Shown: in pieces, positions 17,184 through 25,723 of the stretch
Layout of the letters: every line of letters begins with the position of its first letter
How positions within the stretch are numbered: the first letter of the stretch is position 1
Position numbers and translations under genes: made by a program
NCBI RefSeq assembly: GCF_007992435.1
Contig: NZ_BKAG01000016.1
Location: 62,001 to 126,000, forward strand
Direction: 5' to 3'
Origin: Prosthecobacter gellanilyticus
GTDB taxonomy: Bacteria > Verrucomicrobiota > Verrucomicrobiia > Verrucomicrobiales > Verrucomicrobiaceae
Length of the DNA stretch: 64,000 bases
Notes under the pieces: model-generated
Database searches by the model: none
What the model was told of the DNA's origin: nothing
What the model saw: only the letters and a program-made list of their open reading frames with translations

Positions 17184-17903
17184 TCACTCAGGCTCGCGCA
17201 TGAGCTGGAGGACTTTGGCGCGATCCACAGGAGCAGCAGGCTTTGGTGCAGCCGTAGCAGCAGGTTTCGGAGCGGCAGGCTTGGGCTTCGATGCAGCAGG
17301 CTTTGGCGTCGTGCGCTTCGGCTGGGCGGAACGAGGTTTCGGAGCTTCCTGGGGCCGAGACTGCGGCAAGGGTGCCACGGTAAAGGCGCTGGGCTGGCCA
17401 GTGGGCACCGGGGCTGCCGAAGGCGGAGGAGTGACTCTGACAAAGGAAGACTCTTCCGAAGATCTGGCGGGCCCGCCAGCCTGCCTGACGAGGTGATGCC
17501 CCTCAAAGCGGAGAAACACGCCATCAATGAAGATCTTCGAGGTTTCCGTGGTGGCTTGATAGAGGAGACCACCTTTTTTGACGACCGATATGCCGCGCAG
17601 CTCAGCCTCGTTGGCATTGAGGAAAATCTCAGGCGCTGTCGCGATGATCGCCGGCACGCTGTCCTTCACCAGCAAGGCACCACCGGTGGCGAGGTAGGTG
17701 GGATTTCCCTGCGCATCGCGATCCGTGCGGATGCTGCTGGCATGCAGCGTGGCGATGCCGAACTGGCGTGAGGTCTTGTACTCACTCTTCAACTTTGCGG
17801 CATCGTAACTGAACTCGATGGGTTCGGGAGCCGTCGGCAGAGACTGGCACGAGACAATGGCAGCAAGCGCCACGGGGATGAGGCAACGGTGAATGAGGGA
17901 CAT
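17184..17903 (-). CDS. Lipoprotein with Pro/Ala/Lys-rich C-terminus, possibly OstA/LptA-like core
   Basis: 239 residues from ATG 17903 (MSLIHRCLIPVALAAIVSC), giving a clean lipobox IVSC; the longer upstream frame runs through repetitive intergenic DNA. The core (about 30-145) is beta-rich, with YLATGGALLVKDSVPAIIAT and LFLNANEAEL-like segments (here IFLNANEAELRG) that loosely recall the OstA/LptA jelly roll used for LPS transport. The last 90 residues are low-complexity, with KPAAPKPAATAAPKPAA type repeats that could reach across the periplasm or bind the cell wall. Its place just upstream of lpxA fits an envelope role. The OstA resemblance is weak; treat as an uncharacterised lipoprotein. 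Confidence 0.65.
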   Translation of the reverse strand: MSLIHRCLIPVALAAIVSCQSLPTAPEPIEFSYDAAKLKSEYKTSRQFGIATLHASSIRTDRDAQGNPTYLATGGALLVKDSVPAIIATAPEIFLNANEAELRGISVVKKGGLLYQATTETSKIFIDGVFLRFEGHHLVRQAGGPARSSEESSFVRVTPPPSAAPVPTGQPSAFTVAPLPQSRPQEAPKPRSAQPKRTTPKPAASKPKPAAPKPAATAAPKPAAPVDRAKVLQLMREPE

Positions 17904-18419
17904 GGGGGGATGGGCAAGATACGCTTGGGAAATACCATCCCGCCACTTCGGAATGTAAGGATTCGTGAGGGAGGCGCAGGAGGCCAGCCCACTCCACCGC
18001 GATCCACTCGGATTGACTCGGATCCCGCTCAAGGCGGCCACCTTGCTCCGAAAGTGGAGCCCGCCTCCGCCAGCTCCATCCACGCCGTCCACCGCAGATC
18101 GGATCCAGTCGGATTGACTCGGATCGCCCCCCTTTCCGTCTCGTCATTGGTCTCCTCTTTCTGAAACCACAGTAAACAACCGTCAACCACAGTAAACAAC
18201 CGTAAACGGCTCCGTTCCTTGGTCATTGAGTTTTGGTCATTGGTCATTCCCCACATAGCCCCTCACTCTCCACCACACCCGCCCACCTCCAAAGGGACCC
18301 AAGCGGACCCTTTGGACACCGTCCCTCGGCCATTCTCACCAGCGCTCCCTTTATTTATTTTTGCCAAGCCATGCCTTTTTCTGCCACACTCAGGAGTCGG
18401 TCGTCCATAAACACTCTGA
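17904..18419. repeat. Repeat-rich intergenic region, 516 bp, no gene seen
   Basis: Two direct 24-nt copies (18001-18024 and 18102-18125, one mismatch) share the core tcggattgactcggatc. Further on, a tandem duplication has the 19-nt unit aaccacagtaaacaaccgt at 18165-18183 and 18185-18203. Frames crossing the region (for example on the minus strand near 17782-18186) have no recognisable protein and read through the repeats. It is the spacer between the divergent lipoprotein and ECF sigma factor genes, so promoters for both must be here. Confidence 0.65.
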
Positions 18420-19007
18420 ATGGCCACCACCTCCCATCCACTCGATGCCGCCTCCGCTCCGGACGAGTCCCTGACGCGTCAGGCGCTGGACGGAGATGAC
18501 GATGCCTTCCGCGCGCTGCTGGCCAGGCATCTGCAGCCGCTGCGTACCTACCTGGCACTGCGCGCGCCCCTGCCGCAGGTGATTGATGAAGTGGCGCATG
18601 ACACCTTTGTGTTTGCCTATCAGCATCTGGAGGATTTCCGCACAGGTTCGCTGCAGCCCTGGCTGCGCAGCATCGCGCACAATCTGCTGCGCGATAAACT
18701 GAAAGCCTATGCCCGGGAGTCGGCGAAGCAGGAGCGCTACCTGGATCATCTGCGTCTTGAGCTGGCACAATCCACCAGCGATTCAGCAAGCGAGCATCAT
18801 CGCGCAGACCAGCTTCGTGTCTGCCTGGGCAAACTCCGGCACAGCCAGCAGGAGATCCTGGACCTGCGTTATGGTCATGAGCTGAGTAGTGATGAGATCG
18901 CGCGCCGCACAGGCCGCAGCACATTGGCCGTGCGCACGCTGCTCATGCGGCTGCGGCAGCAGCTTCGTCAATGCATCGAATCTCAACCCACGGAGGCCCT
19001 GTCATGA
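18420..19007 (+). CDS. ECF-type sigma-70 factor
   Basis: 195 residues. Region 2 is visible as FRALLARHLQPLRTYL to IDEVAHDTFVFAYQHLEDF and PWLRSIAHNLLRDKLKAY; region 4 as LGKLRHSQQEILDLRYGHELSSDEIARRTG with a helix-turn-helix in RSTLAVRTLLMRLRQQL. No region 3, as expected for the ECF class. It resembles the sigma factors that in PVC bacteria are encoded next to DUF1549-type cytochromes. The stop codon overlaps the ATG of the next gene (ATGA), whose N-terminus looks like an anti-sigma domain, so the two are probably a regulator pair. Confidence 0.9.
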   Translation: MATTSHPLDAASAPDESLTRQALDGDDDAFRALLARHLQPLRTYLALRAPLPQVIDEVAHDTFVFAYQHLEDFRTGSLQPWLRSIAHNLLRDKLKAYARESAKQERYLDHLRLELAQSTSDSASEHHRADQLRVCLGKLRHSQQEILDLRYGHELSSDEIARRTGRSTLAVRTLLMRLRQQLRQCIESQPTEALS

Positions 19008-21946
19008 AACCTGAGGAGATCATCGACCAAGCACTGCGCGACGAGCTGACCGAAGCGGAGTGGCAGGCGTTGCAGCAAGATGCGGAGGCACTCGCTGAAC
19101 TGAGGCAGCAGATCCAGATGGATGCCGTGCTGCGCGTGGCTTTGGCGTCGAAGGACAAGAGCGAATGCCTGCAGGAAGCCATCATGGCGAGTGTGGCGAC
19201 TCAGTCCGGTGAAGCGCTGATGGAGGAGATCGAAAAAGCCACGATCGGGCATCGTCGTGGCGCGCGGCGGAGACTTGGTAATCCGCTGACGCAGTGGCGG
19301 ACCTTCACCACCACACGCTGGAAGCAGATGGCAGCGGCGCTGGTGCTGGGATCCATGCTCGGCAGCCTCGCCTGGCCTGACATGGTGGATCAGTTGGGAC
19401 TGGGAGAGATCGTCGCGCAGCGCACGGGCACGCCGGTGCCTGTGCCCGGAACGGTCACCCCTGAAGCACCAGCACCGATGGTGGCGCAGCAACCGCCCGA
19501 ACCAACTTTGCCAAAAGAAACACCTCCCGTACCGCTGGAAGTGGCGAAGGTGGAGACGGCACTGAAGATGCCGGTGATCGAAGAGCCCGTGAAAGCGCCT
19601 GAAAAGGTGAAGGAAGCTCAGACACCCGCTCTGGTTGCCAAGACTCCAGCCGAGCCTGTGCCCGCGGTGCCCACACCTGCTCCGAGAGCACCGGAAATGC
19701 AGGAGAGCGCCCTGCCCACGCCGATGCGCCTGACTTCGAAGCCATCACCCGACGCCTCGGGTGATGCCGCCTTGACGGTGCAAGGAAAGGTAGACTTTGA
19801 AAAGCATGTGCTGCCGCTGCTGAAGCGCTCCTGCTTTGAATGCCACAGCAGCACGCAGAAGAAGCCGAAGGGAGACATCCGCCTGGATGATCTGGCCGCC
19901 ATTCGCGAAAAGAGCCGCACGGACAATCTGGTGTTCCCGCACAAGCCGGACAAGAGCAGCCTGATCCGCAGCATCACCCTGCCCAAGGATCATGAAGATG
20001 CCATGCCGCCCGAGGGTAAAGGCACACCGCTCACACCGGAGGAGTCGGGCCTGGTCCATCGCTGGATCGAGGAAGGCGCGGACTTTGGTGAGTGGACTTC
20101 GGAACGCGCTCGAGAAGTCAAAGTGTCCACGGAGAGTGAATCAGTGAATCCCGCACAAACACTGAAGACCGCGCAGCGCATTGATGAACTGATCCGCCAG
20201 GATCTGGAGAAGCGCGGACAGACCGTGCGCAAGCCCGCGCCAGATCTCATCTGGGCACGGCGTGTGCATCTGGACCTTGTGGGGCGCATCCCGACCACGG
20301 ATGAGATCCAGGTCTTCATGGCGGACAAGTCACCTGACCGGCATGCCAAGCTGGTGGACCGCTTGCTGGCCTCGAACGGGCACGTGAGCCACATGTTTAA
20401 CTTCTGGACCGCCCTGCTGCGTGCACGCGATCAACTGGATGGTGATGTGAAGGGCTCTTTCTACCTCGCCTGGATCAAGCAGAGCATCCGGGATAACAAA
20501 CCGTATGACCAATGGGCGCGTGAACTGCTGAGCCCGGAAGGTTATGGCTGGCGCGCACCGGCAGCGGGATATTATCTGCGTGATGGTGCCAACCGCGCGG
20601 CGAACATCGAAAGCACGGCGAGCCTTTTCCTCGGCCTGCAGATCTCCTGCGCGCAGTGCCATGATCATCCCTATGACCGCTGGACGCGGAAGGACTATCA
20701 TCAGTTCATGGCCTGGACCTCCGGCATCCAGATGGGCACCCAGGCAAGCAAGGTGGGCCAGGTGGAGTCTGAGGAAATCAAGAAAGCCGTGGAGCGCTAT
20801 GACAGCATGGCCATGAACCGCATGGATCCTGAGCGCCGCGCCAAGTATGCGCGCATCAGCAGCGCCTTGGAGAGCCTGCAACTGGCCGCCGGTGGCGCCG
20901 GTGTGACGAATGGTGAAGGCACCGCCGCAAAGCTTCCGGATGATTATCAATACAAGGATGCGAAGCCAGGTGACCTCATGCCTGCGGCAGTGCTGTATGG
21001 AGAGCCTCCCACTCCAGGTCCGCGGCCTGCGGACACGCTTGCGGACTGGATCACCGCACGTGAAAACACGCGGTTCAGCCTCGCCCTGGCAAACCGCCTG
21101 TGGGAAAAACTTTTTGGCCTGCCCTTCGCAGGCTCGACCGAGCAGGTGAAGGAGATCGCTGACTGCGCCAATCCCGACCTCGCGCAGTATCTGGTGAATG
21201 TGGTGCGGGACTCGAAGTATGACCTTCGCCAGATCCTGCGCGTCTTCTGCCTGACACAGGCTTATCGCAGTGAATCATCCGTGCAACCTCAGGAAGCCAC
21301 TGAGGTAACCAACTATGCGTTTGCAGGTCCCGTCCTGCGTCGTCTGCAGGCGGAGCAGGTGTGGGACAGCATGATGGCACTCGCCGTGCCGAAGCTGGAT
21401 GAGAACCTCGACTTTGACCCACCGGGCGTGAAGGAACTGGAGAAGGCCGTGACTGCCACCAAGGCCAGCGAGGTCACCACCGTGGCTCGCAAGATGGCTA
21501 CCGATGAGGAGAAAGCGATGACCGCCGAGCAGCGGCGCGCACGGCGCATGGGTGAGATGGCGCAGGAGTTTGCAGGCGGCGGCTTTGAGCGTGCCTCGGA
21601 ACTGCCGCAGCCGACACCAGCGGGACACTTTCTGCGTCTCTTCGGCCAGGGGAACCGTGACTTCATCGGTGACAACTGGAGCGCCACCACAGTCCCGCAG
21701 GCGCTGCTGATGCTCAACAGTGACTTCTTTGATCATGTGGCCCGCTCGGGCAGCCCGCTGAACACAAGCCTGCGGCGCTACATGAATGCGCGTGATGTGG
21801 CCCGCGGAGCCTTCCTGGCCATCCTGACACGCGAGCCTGAAAAAGCGGAACTCGAAGCCTGCATCGAGATTTTGGGCGAGTCCCGCAATCCGAAGTCGAT
21901 CGCCCGTGCGCTACTTTCCACCGCTGAGTTCACCTTTCAAAAGTAA
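19004..21946 (+). CDS. Membrane fusion: anti-sigma-like N-terminus, cytochrome c, DUF1549, DUF1553
   Basis: 980 residues from ATG 19004, preceded by ggagg and overlapping the sigma factor stop. Residues 1-100 are helical and acidic (LTEAEWQALQQDAEALAELRQQ), like anti-sigma/FecR-type cytoplasmic domains. One transmembrane helix lies at about 107-124. A long Pro/Glu/Ala linker (about 145-245) leads to a planctomycete-type cytochrome domain with CFECH (277-281) and MPPEGKGTPLT. DUF1549 (about 390-590) carries a second CAQCH (549-553, in QISCAQCHDHPYDRW), and DUF1553 fills about 690-975. The expected topology is N-terminus inside and haem domains outside, so an extracellular redox or substrate state could control the sigma factor. 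The anti-sigma function is inferred; domain calls for the rest are firm. Confidence 0.85.
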   Translation: MKPEEIIDQALRDELTEAEWQALQQDAEALAELRQQIQMDAVLRVALASKDKSECLQEAIMASVATQSGEALMEEIEKATIGHRRGARRRLGNPLTQWRTFTTTRWKQMAAALVLGSMLGSLAWPDMVDQLGLGEIVAQRTGTPVPVPGTVTPEAPAPMVAQQPPEPTLPKETPPVPLEVAKVETALKMPVIEEPVKAPEKVKEAQTPALVAKTPAEPVPAVPTPAPRAPEMQESALPTPMRLTSKPSPDASGDAALTVQGKVDFEKHVLPLLKRSCFECHSSTQKKPKGDIRLDDLAAIREKSRTDNLVFPHKPDKSSLIRSITLPKDHEDAMPPEGKGTPLTPEESGLVHRWIEEGADFGEWTSERAREVKVSTESESVNPAQTLKTAQRIDELIRQDLEKRGQTVRKPAPDLIWARRVHLDLVGRIPTTDEIQVFMADKSPDRHAKLVDRLLASNGHVSHMFNFWTALLRARDQLDGDVKGSFYLAWIKQSIRDNKPYDQWARELLSPEGYGWRAPAAGYYLRDGANRAANIESTASLFLGLQISCAQCHDHPYDRWTRKDYHQFMAWTSGIQMGTQASKVGQVESEEIKKAVERYDSMAMNRMDPERRAKYARISSALESLQLAAGGAGVTNGEGTAAKLPDDYQYKDAKPGDLMPAAVLYGEPPTPGPRPADTLADWITARENTRFSLALANRLWEKLFGLPFAGSTEQVKEIADCANPDLAQYLVNVVRDSKYDLRQILRVFCLTQAYRSESSVQPQEATEVTNYAFAGPVLRRLQAEQVWDSMMALAVPKLDENLDFDPPGVKELEKAVTATKASEVTTVARKMATDEEKAMTAEQRRARRMGEMAQEFAGGGFERASELPQPTPAGHFLRLFGQGNRDFIGDNWSATTVPQALLMLNSDFFDHVARSGSPLNTSLRRYMNARDVARGAFLAILTREPEKAELEACIEILGESRNPKSIARALLSTAEFTFQK

Positions 21947-21963
21947 AATAGCCCTTCCCTGCC

Positions 21964-23274
21964 ATGAAAAACGAACTGTTGCGCCTCGATGAACCCAGCC
22001 GCCGTGCCTTCATGCAGCGGCTGGCGAAGACCTGCCTGGGAGTCAGCCTGATCCCTCGCGCCGGACTGGCTGCCGCGCCTAACCAAACCTCTGGCAATCT
22101 GGAGAAGCATGCGAAGCATGTGATCTATCTCTACATGCGCGGAGGCATGAGCCACATCGACACCTTTGATCCGAAGCCGAACGCACCTGCGGGTTATCAA
22201 GGCCCCGTGCGCACGATCCAGACGAAGGCTCCTGGACTGCAGCTTTCCAACTTCTTCCCCCTGCTGGCGGAGCAGGGGCAGAAAATCGCCGTGGTGAGAT
22301 CCATGACCCACACTCAAGGCGCGCATGAGGAAGGCTCTTACAAGGTGATGACGGGCTTCGAGACCTCCGTGTCCATGCGGCATCCGGCACTCGGTGCCTG
22401 GGTGGCCAGGCAGGTCGTGGATGGCCACTCCACGCTGCCACCCTACATCCGTCTCGGCGGCCTGGCAGGACATCCGAGCAGCGGCTTTCTAGATGCGCGC
22501 TATGCGCCGGTGCCCGTGCTGGATCCGAGCAAGGGCATCGAGCACACGAAGCTGCAAGGCGGTGACTCCATGACCGCGCTGCGACGTCGCACCAGCCTCG
22601 CGGATCGTCTTAATCAGGGCTTCATGCAGAAGTATCCGACGGATGACGTGAAGGCGCATGTGGATGTCTATGCAGATGCCGTGAAGCTGATGACGAGCAA
22701 GGAGCTGGATGCCTTTGATCTCAGCCAGGAAAAGAGCCAGGTGGTCGAAGACTATGGTGGCGGCGACTACTTTGGTCGTGGTGTGCTGCTCGCCCGCCGC
22801 TTGGTCGAGCGCGGCACGAAGTTCGTCGAGGTGGAGCTCGGCGGCTGGGACACCCACACGAACAATTTTGCGCAGGTCGAAGGCTTGGCCAAGCGTGTGG
22901 ACCAGAGCGTGTCGGCCCTGCTCGCAGACCTGGAAGAGCGTGGCCTGCTGGAAAGCACACTCGTGGTCCTGACAACCGAGTTTGGCCGCACTCCAAAGCT
23001 CAGTGGAGACGGACGCGATCATCATCCGATCGCCTTCTCCTCCATGATCGCAGGCGGACAGGTGCGTGGCGGACAGGCCTATGGCAAAACGGATGTCTCG
23101 GGCACTCGCGTGGAAGAGAATCCCGTGAGTGTGCTCGACTTCCACTCGACCATCGGAACCCTGCTGGGCATCCGCACGGATGACATGGTATCCGCAGGCT
23201 CCGCGGGGAACTTTAACATCCATGGCGGCAATGGTGCGCGGCGTGGTCGCACGATCACGGAGCTCATCGCTTGA
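21964..23274 (+). CDS. DUF1501 secreted protein with Tat-like signal
   Basis: 436 residues. The N-terminus SRRAFMQRLAKTCLGVSL is a twin-arginine-type export signal. The mature part matches DUF1501, a branch of the alkaline phosphatase/sulfatase superfamily: IYLYMRGGMSHIDTFDPKP near the start, MTHTQGAHEEGSYKVMTGF, a central GGWDTHTNNF, and VVLTTEFGRTP followed by GRDHHP, which supply the expected metal-ligand positions. DUF1501 proteins nearly always follow DUF1549/DUF1553 cytochromes in PVC genomes, as here (17 bp gap). Substrate is unknown; sulfated or phosphorylated polymers have been suggested for the family. Confidence 0.9.
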   Translation: MKNELLRLDEPSRRAFMQRLAKTCLGVSLIPRAGLAAAPNQTSGNLEKHAKHVIYLYMRGGMSHIDTFDPKPNAPAGYQGPVRTIQTKAPGLQLSNFFPLLAEQGQKIAVVRSMTHTQGAHEEGSYKVMTGFETSVSMRHPALGAWVARQVVDGHSTLPPYIRLGGLAGHPSSGFLDARYAPVPVLDPSKGIEHTKLQGGDSMTALRRRTSLADRLNQGFMQKYPTDDVKAHVDVYADAVKLMTSKELDAFDLSQEKSQVVEDYGGGDYFGRGVLLARRLVERGTKFVEVELGGWDTHTNNFAQVEGLAKRVDQSVSALLADLEERGLLESTLVVLTTEFGRTPKLSGDGRDHHPIAFSSMIAGGQVRGGQAYGKTDVSGTRVEENPVSVLDFHSTIGTLLGIRTDDMVSAGSAGNFNIHGGNGARRGRTITELIA

Positions 23275-23304
23275 TCACCGGCTCATCCACCTTTCCTCAC
23301 GCTC

Positions 23305-24348
23305 ATGATGCTCCGTTCACTGCTCTTCGTCATCACGGCTTCCATCGCATCGCTGGTTGCCCAGACGGCGCCGGAAAAGCTCACGTATTTTGACGAGACC
23401 ACGATGCGTCATCTGACGCTGGAGAAGGCTGACTTTGGCAACACCAATGTGACCGTGCGCTTCGCCGGTGATCCTGGATCCATGGGCATCTGGACGGGCA
23501 ATGGGCCGAGGAAGGACAAGTCGCTCACCTTTGCACGCATCGCGGGTGAGGGAGAAGATCGCGGCACTTACTTCACGGCTGAGATCAGCGAGTCGAAGGT
23601 GGTGATCGGCTATCGCGAAGGTCAGAAGCAACCGCAGGATGCCGGCATCAACGGTCTCTACAAACGCGCCAGCGAGGCGAAGCTGCTGCAGCTCTACAAG
23701 AAGGAGTTTCAGGCCGCGAATGACCGACTGGTGGCTTCGCTGAAAAATGCCACCAAGACCTGGGCACCCGCGGATCGTCCAGCTCTTCTAATCTGGAAGG
23801 ATCAGTGGACAGCGTTGCGGCAACGTTGGTTGGACTTGGCGATGCCCAAAGCAGCAACAGTGGCGGAACCGAAAACCGAGTCACGCTTTGCACCCGCGAA
23901 ATCTGCCGAACCAACCGCAGAACATTGGCTGCAGATGGCGCAGTCCACAGCGAGGGCGTATTACTTCATCGAGACCATGCCAGACCCGAAAACAGGCTCC
24001 GGCTGGGACGGTGAGTATGATGACCTCGGCGGCGGTCATGCCAGCCTGCGCCTGGGCAAGGATGGCAAGCTGCGCGTGAGCCTGAGTTCCGCGCGCAAAG
24101 AAGGCCAGGATGCTTCTCAGATCGATGGCACGGCTCCACCCGAGAAAGTCATCACCAGCAAAAGTGGCGAGATGACCGCCGAGTTCACCTTCAGCGATGG
24201 CGAGGCGACCGTGAAGACCAAACCCGCCACCTTCAAGCTGACCAAGATCGGCCGATACCTTCAAATCGAAAGCCAGGACGCCACGCCCTATGTCGGCAAT
24301 GGATGGTATGATGGGATCTATCGCGGAGCCCCGGTGCCGCAGGGATAG
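23305..24348 (+). CDS. Secreted protein of unknown function
   Basis: 347 residues with signal peptide (MMLRSLLFVITASIASLVAQ). There are two adjacent ATGs. The N-terminal third is beta-rich (ETTMRHLTLEKADFGNTNVTVRF), the middle is helical (about 105-180), and the C-terminal third (about 220-340) looks like a lysozyme-inhibitor/MliC-like or lipocalin-like beta domain (GEYDDLGGGHASLRLGKDGKLRVSLSSAR ... GNGWYDGIYRG; here written in short pieces). I do not recognise the family. It follows the DUF1501 gene by 30 bp on the same strand and is probably the last gene of the sigma-cytochrome operon. Confidence 0.65.
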   Translation: MMLRSLLFVITASIASLVAQTAPEKLTYFDETTMRHLTLEKADFGNTNVTVRFAGDPGSMGIWTGNGPRKDKSLTFARIAGEGEDRGTYFTAEISESKVVIGYREGQKQPQDAGINGLYKRASEAKLLQLYKKEFQAANDRLVASLKNATKTWAPADRPALLIWKDQWTALRQRWLDLAMPKAATVAEPKTESRFAPAKSAEPTAEHWLQMAQSTARAYYFIETMPDPKTGSGWDGEYDDLGGGHASLRLGKDGKLRVSLSSARKEGQDASQIDGTAPPEKVITSKSGEMTAEFTFSDGEATVKTKPATFKLTKIGRYLQIESQDATPYVGNGWYDGIYRGAPVPQG

Positions 24349-24357
24349 TGATTCATT

Positions 24358-24548
24358 GGAGCGCGGAACTCCGATTCCGCAGCAAGGTGGAGCGGTGAGT
24401 AGATCTTACGATTTACCGGCGATTGTTTCGTCCAGCTGAGGTTTGGAATGATATCGCGGCTCTCAGCGCCGTGTTCGATCAACCTTGGAAGAAGGTGTGG
24501 AGTCTTGCGTGCGTTCGTCACGGCTGCGGAATCGGAGTTCCGCGCTCC
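24358..24548. repeat. 26-bp perfect inverted repeat enclosing 139 bp
   Basis: Arms 24358-24383 and 24523-24548 are exact reverse complements (starting ggagcgcggaactcc). They flank 139 bp without a convincing ORF and lie between two convergent genes, ending 13 bp before the next stop codon. Each arm holds its own near-palindrome (ggaactccgattcc). It could be a MITE-like element, a large bidirectional terminator or a structured RNA. No target-site duplication is evident. Confidence 0.8.
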
Positions 24549-24561
24549 GCTGACGGCCACC

Positions 24562-25305
24562 TCACGCCATCACCCGCAGCTCAGTGGCTTGAGGACGCAT
24601 GACCGCAGCAGTAATCTGAGGGAGATTGACCAACTCAGGCGTCACCGGCAAATGGCGCGTGGCCAAGGCCCACTCCAGGCGGAGATACTCGGCGATGGCA
24701 CTCGCAAAGCTGAGCTGGAAGAAGTCAGCCACAGCAGCCCAGACGGTGAGGAAATGGCCGTGCGTGGTGCCATTGTCGCAGGCGGTGCGGTAGTGGCCGA
24801 GCAGACCCTGATAGCGGGCCTTGTTCGTGGCTTTGAGCAGGAGTCGGCCAGCCTCCACGCTGCTTTCAGCTTCCTCGGCACTCAGCACCTTGGAGAAGGC
24901 AGCATCGGCGGCGAGCAGGGCTTGGAGATTGGAGCTGTGCACCGCTTGCCAGACCTCGCGAAAATGCGGGGCGAGGGTGGAAGCGAGCAAACCTTCGGTG
25001 AAGCGAGCCCACTCCTGAGCGATCAACTTTTCCGAGGCAGGGCGCGAGGTGGCCCAGTGCACATGATCCCGGCGCTGGCGGATGCTGGAGAGCAGCCACT
25101 GCACCCAATCCAGGCCGCGAGCCCAGTCTTCCAGGGCTTCGGTTTCGGTCTCGTGAGGGTCGGCGAGGACGGTCAGCGAACGCAGCGGCGGAGTGGCTCC
25201 TCCCGCGGGCAGGCGCGGTTCGGTGTCATCCATACGTTGCAACAATCGAAACATCCGTGGAGTATCGTGGATCTGCTGAAATCCTGCGAATGATAAAGTT
25301 TCCAT
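24562..25305 (-). CDS. Hypothetical helical protein
   Basis: 247 residues if started at ATG 25305 (METLSFAGFQQIHDTPRMF); an ATG at 25329 and a TTG at 25344 are also in frame. The protein is mostly alpha-helical, rich in Ala/Leu/Trp, with segments such as WARGLDWVQWLLSSI, AHFREVW-like (here APHFREVWQAVHSS) and KARYQGLLGHYRTACD. No signal peptide or membrane span. I do not recognise a family. It is divergent from the YkgJ-like gene with almost no spacer, so at least one promoter must lie inside the neighbour's coding region. Confidence 0.65.
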   Translation of the reverse strand: METLSFAGFQQIHDTPRMFRLLQRMDDTEPRLPAGGATPPLRSLTVLADPHETETEALEDWARGLDWVQWLLSSIRQRRDHVHWATSRPASEKLIAQEWARFTEGLLASTLAPHFREVWQAVHSSNLQALLAADAAFSKVLSAEEAESSVEAGRLLLKATNKARYQGLLGHYRTACDNGTTHGHFLTVWAAVADFFQLSFASAIAEYLRLEWALATRHLPVTPELVNLPQITAAVMRPQATELRVMA

Positions 25306-25666
25306 GGCTGCAATTGCATCACTTGACATACCCTCTTCTGACAACGCCGCGACGCCACGCTATCAATGTATGCGTTGCGGAAATTGCTGTCGCTGGCCGG
25401 GGGATGTGAACGTGACGCCGGAGGAGGTGCCGGTCATCGCGAAATACCTCGGCATGGAGGAGGCGGACTTCATCGAAAACTGCACGCGGCTGAACGCCAA
25501 TCGCACGGGCCTTTCGATCATCGACAAGCCGAACGGCGAGTGCCTCTATCTGGAAGGCCTGAACGTCTGCCGCATCCAGGCCGTGAAGCCGCACCAGTGC
25601 TCCGGGTTTCCGAATGTGTGGAATTTCCCCGGCTGGCGGGAGAAGTGCGAGGCCATTGAAGTTTAA
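25304..25666 (+). CDS. YkgJ/Fe-S cysteine-cluster protein
   Basis: 120 residues. The motif CMRCGNCCRWPGDV (about residues 22-35) followed by VTPEEVPVIAKYLGM, then LYLEGLNVCRIQAVKPHQCSGFP matches the YkgJ / CxxCxxCC zinc- or iron-chelating family. The cysteines at the front and the later C-x-I and Q-C-S-G-F-P positions probably bind a metal cluster. The biochemical role of the family is unsettled. The start at 25304 overlaps the start of the divergent gene by two bases; the next in-frame ATG (25369) would begin inside the motif, so 25304 is preferred. Confidence 0.85.
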   Translation: MAAIASLDIPSSDNAATPRYQCMRCGNCCRWPGDVNVTPEEVPVIAKYLGMEEADFIENCTRLNANRTGLSIIDKPNGECLYLEGLNVCRIQAVKPHQCSGFPNVWNFPGWREKCEAIEV

Positions 25667-25723
25667 GCAAGAGTTCTCGGTTCGCCGTTCCCAGTTCTCG
25701 GTTGAGGCTTGGCTCTCTGCTCT

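Noticed and set aside
18001-18203. CRISPR array
   Set aside because: Only two spaced copies and one tandem duplication with irregular spacing; no array and no cas genes.
24448-25293. 281-codon plus-strand ORF
   Set aside because: Begins inside the 139-bp core of the inverted repeat and runs antisense to the unknown minus-strand gene; composition looks non-coding.
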